This document shows, piece by piece, positions 42,155 to 49,477 of a DNA stretch of 49,477 bases; within the stretch, counting starts at the first letter, position 1, and each line of letters starts with the position of its first letter. Both the position numbers and the translations under genes were made by a program. Under the pieces are notes generated by a model. That model saw nothing but the letters and a program-made list of their open reading frames with translations, was not told the origin of the DNA and made no database searches. Source of the DNA: Acidimicrobiales bacterium AG-410-I20 (GTDB lineage Bacteria > Actinomycetota > Acidimicrobiia > Acidimicrobiales > MedAcidi-G1); the NCBI GenBank assembly GCA_003215175.1, contig QCKS01000007.1:1-49477 (forward strand), written 5' to 3'.

Positions 42155-43163
42155 GAGAACACAATCGGGCTACTAATACCTCTGTAACTAATTCAGCGGG
42201 CCATGCTGTCTTTCCTTTGAGATCAAGATCTGCTGCGGCTACTAGAGATATCCCTCTTTTTATACTTTCTGATGGAAAGCGTTGGCTTCGTTGAAGTATT
42301 TTTTTGGCAGGGAAACCTTTTACTCCCAATGTGTCACTTACCTGCTTCTCACTAGTTATTTCCAAACCATCCAACTTCAGTAACTGTCCGTAATGACTGT
42401 GGAGCATGCTGAGTATTGCCAGTGGGTGCCGTCCGCCCGCTCCCTGTAGACGGCGAAGACTTTCTAGGGCTTTTACGGTGTTTCCTCGGTCTATTGCGTC
42501 TGTTAGATCCCATGGTGCGACGTCTCCTTCTTCCCCTAAATAAGGAGTCACATCGTTGATGGTTAATTGTGCTCCTGGACCAAACACTGTTTCTAGTAGC
42601 GCCAATAAAGCAATTGCACGTGTTCGGTCTTGTCCGAGTTGATTAATAATTGCTGCTTGCGCCTTTCTGTCAATTTCGATATCGGAGGAATTAAGTCTTT
42701 TTTCAAGCCACTGATCTGCTTCTTTTCCTCTCCCGACTGTTGATGAGATGATTCTTCCCCCTGCACCTTCAATAGCTTCCGCTAGTGACTTCGGCAGGGA
42801 AGGGAGTCGTTGTTGTGCTGGTTCAACACCTTTCTCCCACACCAGAATGAGTGTGGTCGTTGGTAATGGGGAGTTCAAATATTTAAGAAGTGGTTCAATT
42901 TGTTCTTTCGTGCCAAAGCGCCCGATGTGTCGGCCCACCACTACGCGACTCTCTGTTAGGAACGGGGGTGTTTGGGCCGCATCAACAAGTAGCCCTACGG
43001 AGAATTCTGAACTTTTTTCAGCTCGATAGTTATTTTCATCTAATTCTTCGAGTACTAAAGAGCGGTCTTGGTTTCCGATGGCTTTATCTATACAGGAACT
43101 AACTGTTTCTGCTATCAATAGCGAATCATCGCCAGCTACGAGTATGACTTTCTCAATACTCAC
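42141..43163 (-). CDS. holA: DNA polymerase III subunit delta
   Basis: A protein of about 340 aa, the clamp-loader delta subunit that opens the sliding clamp. The N-terminus VSIEKVILVAGDDSLLIAETV matches the first strand of the AAA-like domain. QDRTRAIALLALLETV and a C-terminal clamp-loader collar (GRHPLAILSMLHSHYGQLLKL) follow. Start chosen at GTG 43163 because GGAG lies nine bases upstream at the end of folP; a start at 43190 would overlap folP by 23 bp. It is the third gene in trx-folP-holA. Confidence 0.88.
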   Translation of the reverse strand: MSIEKVILVAGDDSLLIAETVSSCIDKAIGNQDRSLVLEELDENNYRAEKSSEFSVGLLVDAAQTPPFLTESRVVVGRHIGRFGTKEQIEPLLKYLNSPLPTTTLILVWEKGVEPAQQRLPSLPKSLAEAIEGAGGRIISSTVGRGKEADQWLEKRLNSSDIEIDRKAQAAIINQLGQDRTRAIALLALLETVFGPGAQLTINDVTPYLGEEGDVAPWDLTDAIDRGNTVKALESLRRLQGAGGRHPLAILSMLHSHYGQLLKLDGLEITSEKQVSDTLGVKGFPAKKILQRSQRFPSESIKRGISLVAAADLDLKGKTAWPAELVTEVLVARLCSLPKR

Positions 43164-43167
43164 AAAT

Positions 43168-44011
43168 TTATTCTCCAGATCTCTGTTCAAGAATTGCTGA
43201 CATCACATCTGAGATCTTACGCGAACCTTGGACATCGTGCGCTCTTAAAATTCTGCAACCAAGGAGTATGCCTAACGCATGTGCCGCGAGAGAGGATTCT
43301 CTGCGACTGTTGATATCCGCTCCGCTTAACTCTCCAAGAAAACCTTTGTTTGATGCAGACAGAAAAACTGGGTAACCGAGTGTAGAAAGGTCGTCTGAGT
43401 TTCGGAGTAGCTCTGCTGACATAGCAGGGGTTTTACCAAGGTCCAGTCCAGCATCAATCATGATACGTTCTTTGGGTATTCCTGCTTGAAGTGCCCAGTT
43501 TGCTCGCATTAACAGAAAATCTTTTACCTCTTTCTTAAGGTTTTTTATAGATTGGGTTTGGATCTGGTATTCGTGGGCCAATTCGTACATGCGTCGCTAC
43601 TACCGATGCTTCATGATCCACACAGGCTTTTAAAAATGTTGGGTCGGAGAATCCGCTGATGTCGTTTCCGATGCATGCACCTGCGTCAAAAGCTGCTGCT
43701 GCGACTGAGCCTCTCCATGTGTCTATTGATATTGGTAAATCAAATCTTGCTGCTAAAGCTTCAACTCCAGGTATTGTGCGTTCTAATTCTTCTGCTTCGG
43801 TTACTTCTGGTCCTGGCCCTGCTTTAACGCCACCGACATCGAGAAAATCTGCGCCCTTATTTACGTGGTCTTCTGCTAGTCGAAGGAAGTCGTCAAAAGA
43901 CCAGTATTTTCCGCGATCGTAAAAGGAGTCTGGTGTTCGGTTGAGGATCCCCATGACTAATGCTCGATGCGTTATATCAAAGGTGTTCTCTTTGCCGAGT
44001 TGAAGAAGCAT
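43168..44011 (-). pseudogene. folP: FolP2-like dihydropteroate synthase, frame interrupted
   Basis: Two overlapping frames make one DHPS-like protein. The upstream part covers 44011 to a stop in the middle (reading MGILNRTPDSFYDRGK and GADFLDVGGVKAGPG), and the downstream part begins around NLKKEVKDFLLMRANWALQAG, containing IMIDAGLDLGKT. The frames switch by +1 at a run of six A near 43551; one A fewer would join them as TAT-AAA-AAC. The motif GGVKAGPG, in place of GGxSTRPG, is typical of FolP2, which is known in mycobacteria not to act as DHPS. So the break may be a sequencing or assembly error, or real loss of a non-essential paralogue. Confidence 0.75.
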
Positions 44012-44020
44012 GAAATTAGG

Positions 44021-44722
44021 TCAGTAAAGTATCGAAGCTAGTTTGCGACGCCATTCTGTAGCTTGCGGGCTATCAGGGCCTATTACTTCAAGAAGATCAA
44101 CGAAGGCTTGCCTTGCTTCATCATCTTCTTTCGCCTGTAAAAGTAGTTCCTCTAATCTGGCGTTAACGTCTTCCACCACTTCAGCTCTTGCTAATGCTGC
44201 CAAGTGTCGGACTTCAGGGTTCTGAGGGACTCGTTCTAATAATTGCAGAGCTTCTTCTCGGTCCCCTTCCTGGTCTCGTTCAATCAAAAGAGACGCCAGA
44301 GCTAATACACCTTCTAGATTGTCCGACTCTTCGCTAAGGAGTGCTCGAAGCGAATTCTCGTCCCCTGCTGCTATTCGTGGATCTACTGGTTCTTGTATTT
44401 CTTCACCGCAGAGTTTGCTGACAAATTCTCGTACCGCCTCTTCACCCTGTGCACCGATAAATGAATCCACAGGTCTTCCATCAACGATGGCGTGCACTGC
44501 TGGAATTGATTGTGCTTGAAAAGCTTGAGCGATGCCTGGATTTTCGTCAACGTTTACTTTCGCTAGTACTACTTTCCCTTGAGTTTCCCCAATTACCTTT
44601 TCAAGTATTGGCCCTAATTGTTTACATGGCCCGCACCATGGAGCCCAAAGATCAACAACGACAGGGGTTTCTGCCGAACGGTTAATGACTTCGGCTTCAA
44701 ATGTTGCATCGGTTACGTCCAT
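44021..44722 (-). CDS. Thioredoxin-domain protein with TPR-like C-terminus (YbbN/CnoX-like)
   Basis: A 233-aa protein. The thioredoxin fold (1-110) has the active-site WAPWCGPCK (C30 and C33), followed by IPAVHAIVDGRP with the cis-proline. The C-terminal 120 residues are helical and rich in L, A and E, with repeated ALASLLIERDQEG and LLERVPQNPEVRHLAALA patterns like TPR repeats. This is the layout of YbbN/CnoX, a chaperone-like holdase. AGGAG lies just before the ATG, and the gene leads the trx-folP-holA unit. It diverges from the phosphotransferase gene. Confidence 0.85.
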   Translation of the reverse strand: MDVTDATFEAEVINRSAETPVVVDLWAPWCGPCKQLGPILEKVIGETQGKVVLAKVNVDENPGIAQAFQAQSIPAVHAIVDGRPVDSFIGAQGEEAVREFVSKLCGEEIQEPVDPRIAAGDENSLRALLSEESDNLEGVLALASLLIERDQEGDREEALQLLERVPQNPEVRHLAALARAEVVEDVNARLEELLLQAKEDDEARQAFVDLLEVIGPDSPQATEWRRKLASILY

Positions 44723-44782
44723 TGCTCTCCTTTAAAAAGCGTTTGTTGTCATCAGGGTAGGGAGTTGTGTTGTTCTCTGCAC

Positions 44783-44788
44783 TACCTT
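44783..44788 (+). promoter_or_regulatory. -10 element of leaderless phosphotransferase promoter
   Basis: TACCTT, seven bases before ATG 44796. Confidence 0.45.
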
Positions 44789-44795
44789 TGATTCT

Positions 44796-45818
44796 ATGAC
44801 TGATATTTCTGGCATTAATGCTTCTAATCTTCAGCACTGGTTTGATGAAAATGCCGGTGGTGTGACAGGCAGTCTTTCTTTTACTCCGATTGCTGGCGGG
44901 CACTCAAACTTGACCTATGTCGTAAATGATGAATCTTCCCAAAAATGGGTGTTAAGGCGTCCCCCTTTAGGTCATGTGTTAGCCACCGCTCATGACATGT
45001 CGCGTGAACATAGGATCATTAGCGCTCTTGCCGATAGTGGCGTTCCAGTACCCGGGATTGTTGGTTTGTGTGAAGACTCTGAAGTGAATGATGCTCCGTT
45101 TTATGTTATGGATTTTGTTCCTGGAGTTATTTTGCGCACGCGTGAGGAAGCTGAAAATTTGTCGGTTGATACTCGTAAAAAAATGGGCCATTCCCTAGTT
45201 AAAACTTTGGCAGGCATTCATGCTGTGGATGTAGACGCGGTCGGTCTCGGTGATTTAGCTCGACGTGAGGGCTACATAGAACGTCAATTGAAACGCTGGC
45301 GTAAACAATTTGTTGATGGAACCACTCGCGAGATTCCTCAAATCTTAGAAGTACATGAACTCTTGGCTGCCCGTGTTCCTGAACAGCAAGGAGTCAGCAT
45401 TGTTCACGGGGATTACCGGCTAGATAACTGCATGATGAGTGTTGACGGCCCCGTTGCTGCTGTTCTTGATTGGGAACTCTGCACTCTAGGTGATGCTTTA
45501 GCGGACTTGGCCGGAATGATTTCATCCATTTCTTCTCAAGTGGATGGATCTTCAGAATTAGCTAGCACCACTGAGGGTTTTCCCAATGCAGAAGAAATTC
45601 GTCAAATCTACAGTGAATACAGTGACCGAAATTTAGATCATTTAGATTTCTATGTCGCTTTTAATTTCTGGAGGATGGCGTGCATCGTTGAAGGCGTTTA
45701 CACCCGTTACGCTGCGGGAGTGATGGGGCAAATAGATGACGCCGCTATTGATGCGTTTGGTAATAGAGTCATTGTTCTTGCAGATTTAGCAGCAGAAACA
45801 ATAAGTGGTATGGGATGA
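44796..45818 (+). CDS. Phosphotransferase family protein (APH-like)
   Basis: A 340-aa kinase-like protein. GGHSNLTYVVNDE is the nucleotide loop region and WVLRRPPLGHVLATAHDMSREHRII the lysine and glutamate region. The catalytic loop is IVHGDYRLDNCMM and the metal-binding motif is VLDWELCTLGDALADL. These aminoglycoside-phosphotransferase-fold proteins are frequent in actinobacteria beside acyl-CoA dehydrogenases; several act on hydroxyacyl-CoA in degradation, so antibiotic resistance should not be assumed. The stop overlaps the next start (ATGA). Confidence 0.85.
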   Translation: MTDISGINASNLQHWFDENAGGVTGSLSFTPIAGGHSNLTYVVNDESSQKWVLRRPPLGHVLATAHDMSREHRIISALADSGVPVPGIVGLCEDSEVNDAPFYVMDFVPGVILRTREEAENLSVDTRKKMGHSLVKTLAGIHAVDVDAVGLGDLARREGYIERQLKRWRKQFVDGTTREIPQILEVHELLAARVPEQQGVSIVHGDYRLDNCMMSVDGPVAAVLDWELCTLGDALADLAGMISSISSQVDGSSELASTTEGFPNAEEIRQIYSEYSDRNLDHLDFYVAFNFWRMACIVEGVYTRYAAGVMGQIDDAAIDAFGNRVIVLADLAAETISGMG

Positions 45819-46678
45819 GCACTTCAGAACCTGAAATATTTGAACTCTTGGAGGATCTAGATTTAGAATCCCCTGTTTTAGTTCTTGCACTTGATGGATG
45901 GGTGGAAGCAGCTGGAGTGACTCGTTCAGCCATTCAGCAAATCAGAAAAGTTTCTGAAATGAAGCTAGTCGCACGATTCAATACCGATCGTTTGCTAGAT
46001 CATCGTGCTCGTCGACCCACTATGAGGCTTGTTGATGGGGTGGTTCAACGGCTGGATTGGCCCACAATAGAGTTGCATCTCCTCGAACAAGACAACCAAC
46101 GGCCTCTCTTACTTTTGCATGGACCGGAACCTGATCATGAATGGAAGCATTTTGCTCAGTCAGTGGTAAAGCTGGCCTTAGATTTACATGTGGGACTTGT
46201 TGTAGGTCTTGGTTCCTATCCGGCCGCAGTTCCTCACACTCGTTCTACACGGCTTGCCTGCACTGCAAGTACTCCTGAGCTTATTGAGAAACTTGATTTT
46301 GTTACTGCTTCTTTGGAGATACCTGCTGGAATTCAGGCCAGCATTGAAGTGGCTTCAGCCGCGGCAGGTATTCAAGCGATTGGTATTTGGGCTCAGGTTC
46401 CTCATTATCTTTCTGCATCAGGGTTTCCTCCAGCCACAATGGCACTTCTTGAAGGCTTCACTCAACTGACTGGAATCGACATAGGTTTAGGTTCGTTAGT
46501 CGAGAAGTCCTTAGCGACGCGATCACGTTTAGATGATTTGATTGTTCAGAACCCTGAACATGTAACTATGTTGGAGAAGTTAGAAGAGGCTTACGACAAT
46601 TTGCATGACAGTCGGATCCAACTTCCTTCGGGTGATGATTTAGCTGAAGAGTTAGAGCGTTTCTTGCGTGATCAGTAG
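45815..46678 (+). CDS. PAC2-family protein
   Basis: A 287-aa protein matching the PAC2 family: SPVLVLALDGWVEAAGVTRSA near the start, and RPLLLLHGPEPDHEWKHFAQSVV and VGLGSYPAAVPHTRSTRL in the middle (the proteasome-assembly-chaperone-like fold). In actinobacteria PAC2 proteins are widespread, and a role in proteasome assembly has been suggested. No proteasome genes are in this window. Its ATG overlaps the phosphotransferase stop, so it is translationally coupled. It converges on leuS with a 3-bp gap. Confidence 0.85.
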   Translation: MSTSEPEIFELLEDLDLESPVLVLALDGWVEAAGVTRSAIQQIRKVSEMKLVARFNTDRLLDHRARRPTMRLVDGVVQRLDWPTIELHLLEQDNQRPLLLLHGPEPDHEWKHFAQSVVKLALDLHVGLVVGLGSYPAAVPHTRSTRLACTASTPELIEKLDFVTASLEIPAGIQASIEVASAAAGIQAIGIWAQVPHYLSASGFPPATMALLEGFTQLTGIDIGLGSLVEKSLATRSRLDDLIVQNPEHVTMLEKLEEAYDNLHDSRIQLPSGDDLAEELERFLRDQ

Positions 46679-46681
46679 TTT

Positions 46682-49156
46682 CTAGATTACGAAATTAACT
46701 AATTTGGGTGCTCGTACAATAACTTTCTTCGGTTGATTGCCGCCGAGTTCAGAAACTATTTTTGATGATTGTAAGGCGAGAGTTTCAGCTTCCCCTTCTT
46801 GTATGTCAGCGGAAACCTCAAGTCGATCTTTAACTTTTCCATTTATTTGGACAATCATTGTGACGGTTTCTTCTTTCAATTTTTCAGGATCGGCTACTGG
46901 CCATTTTTCTAAATGGATATGCCCTCCATTTCGTCGTTCCCATAATTCTGCGCAAACATGTGGAGCAGCTGGAGCCATGACTAGGAGAAGAGCATCTACC
47001 GCTTCTTCTAATATTGGGCCATGTGCGCCTTCTTCTGATTGGATCCATCGGTAAAGAGTGTTGGTGAATTCCATGAATCCAGCGATCGCGGTGTTGTATG
47101 ACCAGCGGTCATACTCGTTGGTGATTCGATCTATTAGGCGATGGGTTGCTTTTTCAATTTCTAAATCTGCGGTTGAAGGGGTTCCTTCTCGGCGTTCTCC
47201 TGGAAGGTCTTTAGTTGATAGAGCAAGGCGCCAAATACGACCAATGAACTTAGAGCATCCATCTATTCCGAGATCTTCCCAGTCAACATCTTCTTGTGGA
47301 GGTTTGACTTGCAGGTGAGCAAGCCTTAATGCATCGGCTCCTTGATAATCCAAAATTTCTTCTGGAGCGACAAGGTTTCCTTTTGATTTAGACATTTTTG
47401 TTCCGCCAAGACGGATCATGCCTTGTGTGAAGAGACGGCTGAATGGTTCTCGAAGATTTTTGGGTGCTACTCCAAGATCAGCTAATGCTTTTGTGAAAAA
47501 ACGTGCGTACATCAGGTGAAGGATGGCGTGTTCTACTCCGCCGATGTATTGATCGACTGGCAACCATCGTTCAATAGCTTCTATGTCGAATGGATTTTGT
47601 TTGTTGTTTGAATCTGCGAAGCGGAGAAAGTACCAAGACGAGTCAACAAACGTGTCCATAGTGTCTGTTTCCCGTCTTGCTTCTCCCCCACAATTTGGGC
47701 AGATGGCAGTTAAGAAATCTTCGTGGGTGGTAAGTGGCGATCTTCCAGTTGGCATGAACTCAACATCATCGGGAAGGTTTACCGGCAACTCTTCTACTGG
47801 TACCGGTTGTTCTCCACAGTTCTCGCAATAAACAATTGGTATTGGACACCCCCAGTAACGTTGGCGGGACAAAAGCCAGTCGCGTAGTCGATAATTAACT
47901 TTTGCGTGTCCTAGTTGTTGCTCTTGAATCCATTGCGTTGCTTTTTCTTTTGCTTCAGCAACGTACATGCCGTTAAGGAATTCACTGTTGATCGCTGGTC
48001 CGTCATCAACAAAGGCTTCTCCATCGAAGTCTTCTGGTGGTTCTACAGTGCGTAGAATTTCACAATTGTGTGCTTTAGCGAAGTCCCAGTCTCTTTGATC
48101 TTGTCCAGGTACCGCCATAATGGCGCCTGTTCCATAAGTCATGAGCACATAGTCTGCTAAGAAAACGGGGATTGCTTTGCCAGTGAAAGGATTAATTACT
48201 TTCCCGCCAGTGGCGATACCGCGTTTGTCTAAAGTGCCTTCGGTGGAAAGGCGGTCAATGTCGGAAAGTTCTGCAACTGATTTACAGAATTCTTGCACCG
48301 ATTCTCTGTTTTCGTCTGTGGTCAGTTCATCGACTCGAGGATGTTCTGGTGAAAGAACAGCAAATGTCATACCAAAGCCGGTATCTGGACGTGTCGTAAA
48401 TACAGATAGTGGTTCAGCGTCATTACGAGGTTGCCCGTTTTCGTCAGCTATTGGTAAACCGAATTCAACCCCTTCTGAGCGGCCAATCCAATTGTTTTGC
48501 ATTACTTTGACTTTGTTTGGCCAGTCAACAGTTTCCATGTCATCTAAAAGTTCTTGTGCGTAGGCAGTGATTCGGTAAAACCATTGCTCCATGTTTCGTT
48601 GTTCCACTAGATCGCCGGAACGTTCACAAGTCCCATCAGGAAGCACTTGTTCGTTAGCTAGAACTGTTTGACATCCGGAACACCAATTAACGGGTGCTTC
48701 TCCTCGGTATACAAGTCCAGCTTCATAGAATTTGAGAAAAATCCATTGTGTCCATTTCATGTATTCCGGGTCATGACTACGTACCACTCGTCGCCAGTCA
48801 TATGCTGCACCAATACGGCGAAGAGATGCAGATAGAGCTTCGATGTTTTTATCTGTGTGTTCGCGTGGATGTGTTCCTGTTTTTATCGCTGCGTTTTCCG
48901 CCGGTAATCCGAAAGAATCGAATCCGATAGGTGATAGAACGCCGTCGCCCTGCATTGTGCGATAGCGAACGAGAAGGTCTCCCATGGTGTAGTTGCGGAC
49001 ATGTCCCATGTGTGCTGGTCCGCTTGGATATGGGTACATGGACAGCACATAGTAAGGGGGGCGTGGATCGTCGTTGTCCACCTCGTAAGTTCCCTCTTCG
49101 AGCCAACGTTGTTGCCAACGTGACTCTATTTCTTGTGGGTTGTACACATTAGACAT
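46682..49156 (-). CDS. leuS: Leucyl-tRNA synthetase
   Basis: An 824-aa class I synthetase. The HIGH motif is in [19 protein letters not shown], with the HMGH variant, and KMSKS is in [17 protein letters not shown]. The editing CP1 domain carries [18 protein letters not shown] and the ATP-binding zinc-like patch [15 protein letters not shown], while the anticodon domain is complete. The start is ATG 49156, since TAGCCT lies seven bases before it; a GTG one codon earlier is only four bases away. It is divergent from the tRNA-Ala gene. Confidence 0.97.
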   Translation of the reverse strand: MSNVYNPQEIESRWQQRWLEEGTYEVDNDDPRPPYYVLSMYPYPSGPAHMGHVRNYTMGDLLVRYRTMQGDGVLSPIGFDSFGLPAENAAIKTGTHPREHTDKNIEALSASLRRIGAAYDWRRVVRSHDPEYMKWTQWIFLKFYEAGLVYRGEAPVNWCSGCQTVLANEQVLPDGTCERSGDLVEQRNMEQWFYRITAYAQELLDDMETVDWPNKVKVMQNNWIGRSEGVEFGLPIADENGQPRNDAEPLSVFTTRPDTGFGMTFAVLSPEHPRVDELTTDENRESVQEFCKSVAELSDIDRLSTEGTLDKRGIATGGKVINPFTGKAIPVFLADYVLMTYGTGAIMAVPGQDQRDWDFAKAHNCEILRTVEPPEDFDGEAFVDDGPAINSEFLNGMYVAEAKEKATQWIQEQQLGHAKVNYRLRDWLLSRQRYWGCPIPIVYCENCGEQPVPVEELPVNLPDDVEFMPTGRSPLTTHEDFLTAICPNCGGEARRETDTMDTFVDSSWYFLRFADSNNKQNPFDIEAIERWLPVDQYIGGVEHAILHLMYARFFTKALADLGVAPKNLREPFSRLFTQGMIRLGGTKMSKSKGNLVAPEEILDYQGADALRLAHLQVKPPQEDVDWEDLGIDGCSKFIGRIWRLALSTKDLPGERREGTPSTADLEIEKATHRLIDRITNEYDRWSYNTAIAGFMEFTNTLYRWIQSEEGAHGPILEEAVDALLLVMAPAAPHVCAELWERRNGGHIHLEKWPVADPEKLKEETVTMIVQINGKVKDRLEVSADIQEGEAETLALQSSKIVSELGGNQPKKVIVRAPKLVNFVI

Positions 49157-49163
49157 CACAAAG

Positions 49164-49169
49164 AGGCTA
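49164..49169 (-). promoter_or_regulatory. -10 element of leaderless leuS promoter
   Basis: TAGCCT on the minus strand, seven bases before ATG 49156. Confidence 0.45.
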
Positions 49170-49272
49170 GCGAACTGGAAGGTATTACATGGGCACTTAC
49201 GCTGTTATTGCAAATAACTTACTGGGTTCATGTTTAGAGATTGATAAGCGCTGATACCCTTTGTGGTTCTGC

Positions 49273-49345
49273 GGGGCTATAGCTCAGTTGGAAGAGCGCT
49301 TCCATGGCATGGAAGAGGTCGGGGGTTCAATTCCCCCTAGCTCCA
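49273..49345 (+). tRNA. tRNA-Ala (anticodon GGC)
   Basis: A complete cloverleaf. The acceptor arm GGGGCTA pairs with TAGCTCC. The D arm is TAGCTCAGTTGGAAGAGC, the anticodon stem CTTCC/GGAAG around loop ATGGCAT gives anticodon GGC, and the T arm is GGGGGTTCAATTCCCCC. It reads GCC and GCU codons. The 3' CCA is not encoded and must be added after transcription. Confidence 0.97.
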
Positions 49346-49477
49346 CTCGCAACAGTTGTTTTCAATGTGTGCGTTAAGTTTTCTTTTACCTTTTAACGAG
49401 ATGACTAGTTCCCCACCGAGTTGCACAACAGGTGACGCTACGTAAATAGAGACCTCTGAGTTAAATTCGATCTCTTG

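Noticed and set aside
49337-49477. Minus-strand open frame at the right edge
   Set aside because: About 46 codons stay open, but it would end inside the tRNA-Ala gene and a frame of that length is expected by chance. It might be the end of a gene outside the window.

Overview
The window looks like part of a streamlined, non-sporulating marine actinobacterium, most likely Acidimicrobiia. This assignment is an inference. Direct supports are a mycothione-reductase-type disulfide reductase (mycothiol is actinobacterial), a GarA/FtsR/DUF151/MerR cluster ordered as in Mycobacterium, a BldD regulator, a PAC2 protein, a FolP2-like DHPS, RF2 encoded without a frameshift, and base composition much less GC-rich than most actinobacteria. 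Convergent genes lie 0-20 bp apart or overlap, and I saw no mobile element, prophage, CRISPR array or rRNA.

Layout. 1-8592: glycolate-oxidase-type subunits (glcE partial, glcD), a CBS-containing ClC protein, a 58-aa acidic protein, ribonuclease D, a MobA-like transferase, pyruvate kinase, a glycerophosphodiesterase and two small membrane proteins. 8593-9323: the only large gene-free stretch. It holds two DnaA-box-like sites, a promoter, several hairpins (three with C(UUCG)G loops) and a terminator, and I read it as an unidentified structured RNA of about 470 nt. 9324-13997: two GT-C glycosyltransferases divergent from an FAD oxidoreductase, then a small multi-pass membrane protein with a palindromic leader and a very strong terminator. 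14050-22794: a nucleotidase, a sugar-nucleotidyltransferase-like protein, an acyl-CoA dehydrogenase / mycothione reductase / SDR operon, an acyl-CoA synthetase, chorismate synthase and a class II aldolase. 22803-27268: a nuclease-fold-like protein, MerR regulator, DUF151, hpt, FtsR, GarA-like FHA protein, PgsA and a HIT protein. 27265-37695: DUF2079 protein, unknown anchored protein, methyltransferase, Rieske protein, ftsX, ftsE, prfB, secA, bldD. 37797-49345: dnaJ-hrcA-lepA, rpsT, holA-folP-trx, a phosphotransferase with PAC2, leuS and tRNA-Ala(GGC).

How it works together. Most of the window is housekeeping (translation, secretion, division, chaperones, central carbon) with a regulatory layer: BldD keeps the c-di-GMP-binding signature, the GarA-like protein has a zinc ribbon where the phospho-switch should be, and a MerR gene has a palindrome inside its own promoter spacer. 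Two translation-start classes recur. Genes that begin transcription units usually have TANNNT 6-7 nt before the start codon, which implies leaderless mRNAs. Others have clear Shine-Dalgarno sequences. This pattern was used to correct several starts.

The strongest candidates for something undescribed are the structured RNA locus at 8.6-9.3 kb, the widespread leaderless start architecture, the self-controlled bldD leader, and the zinc-ribbon GarA.
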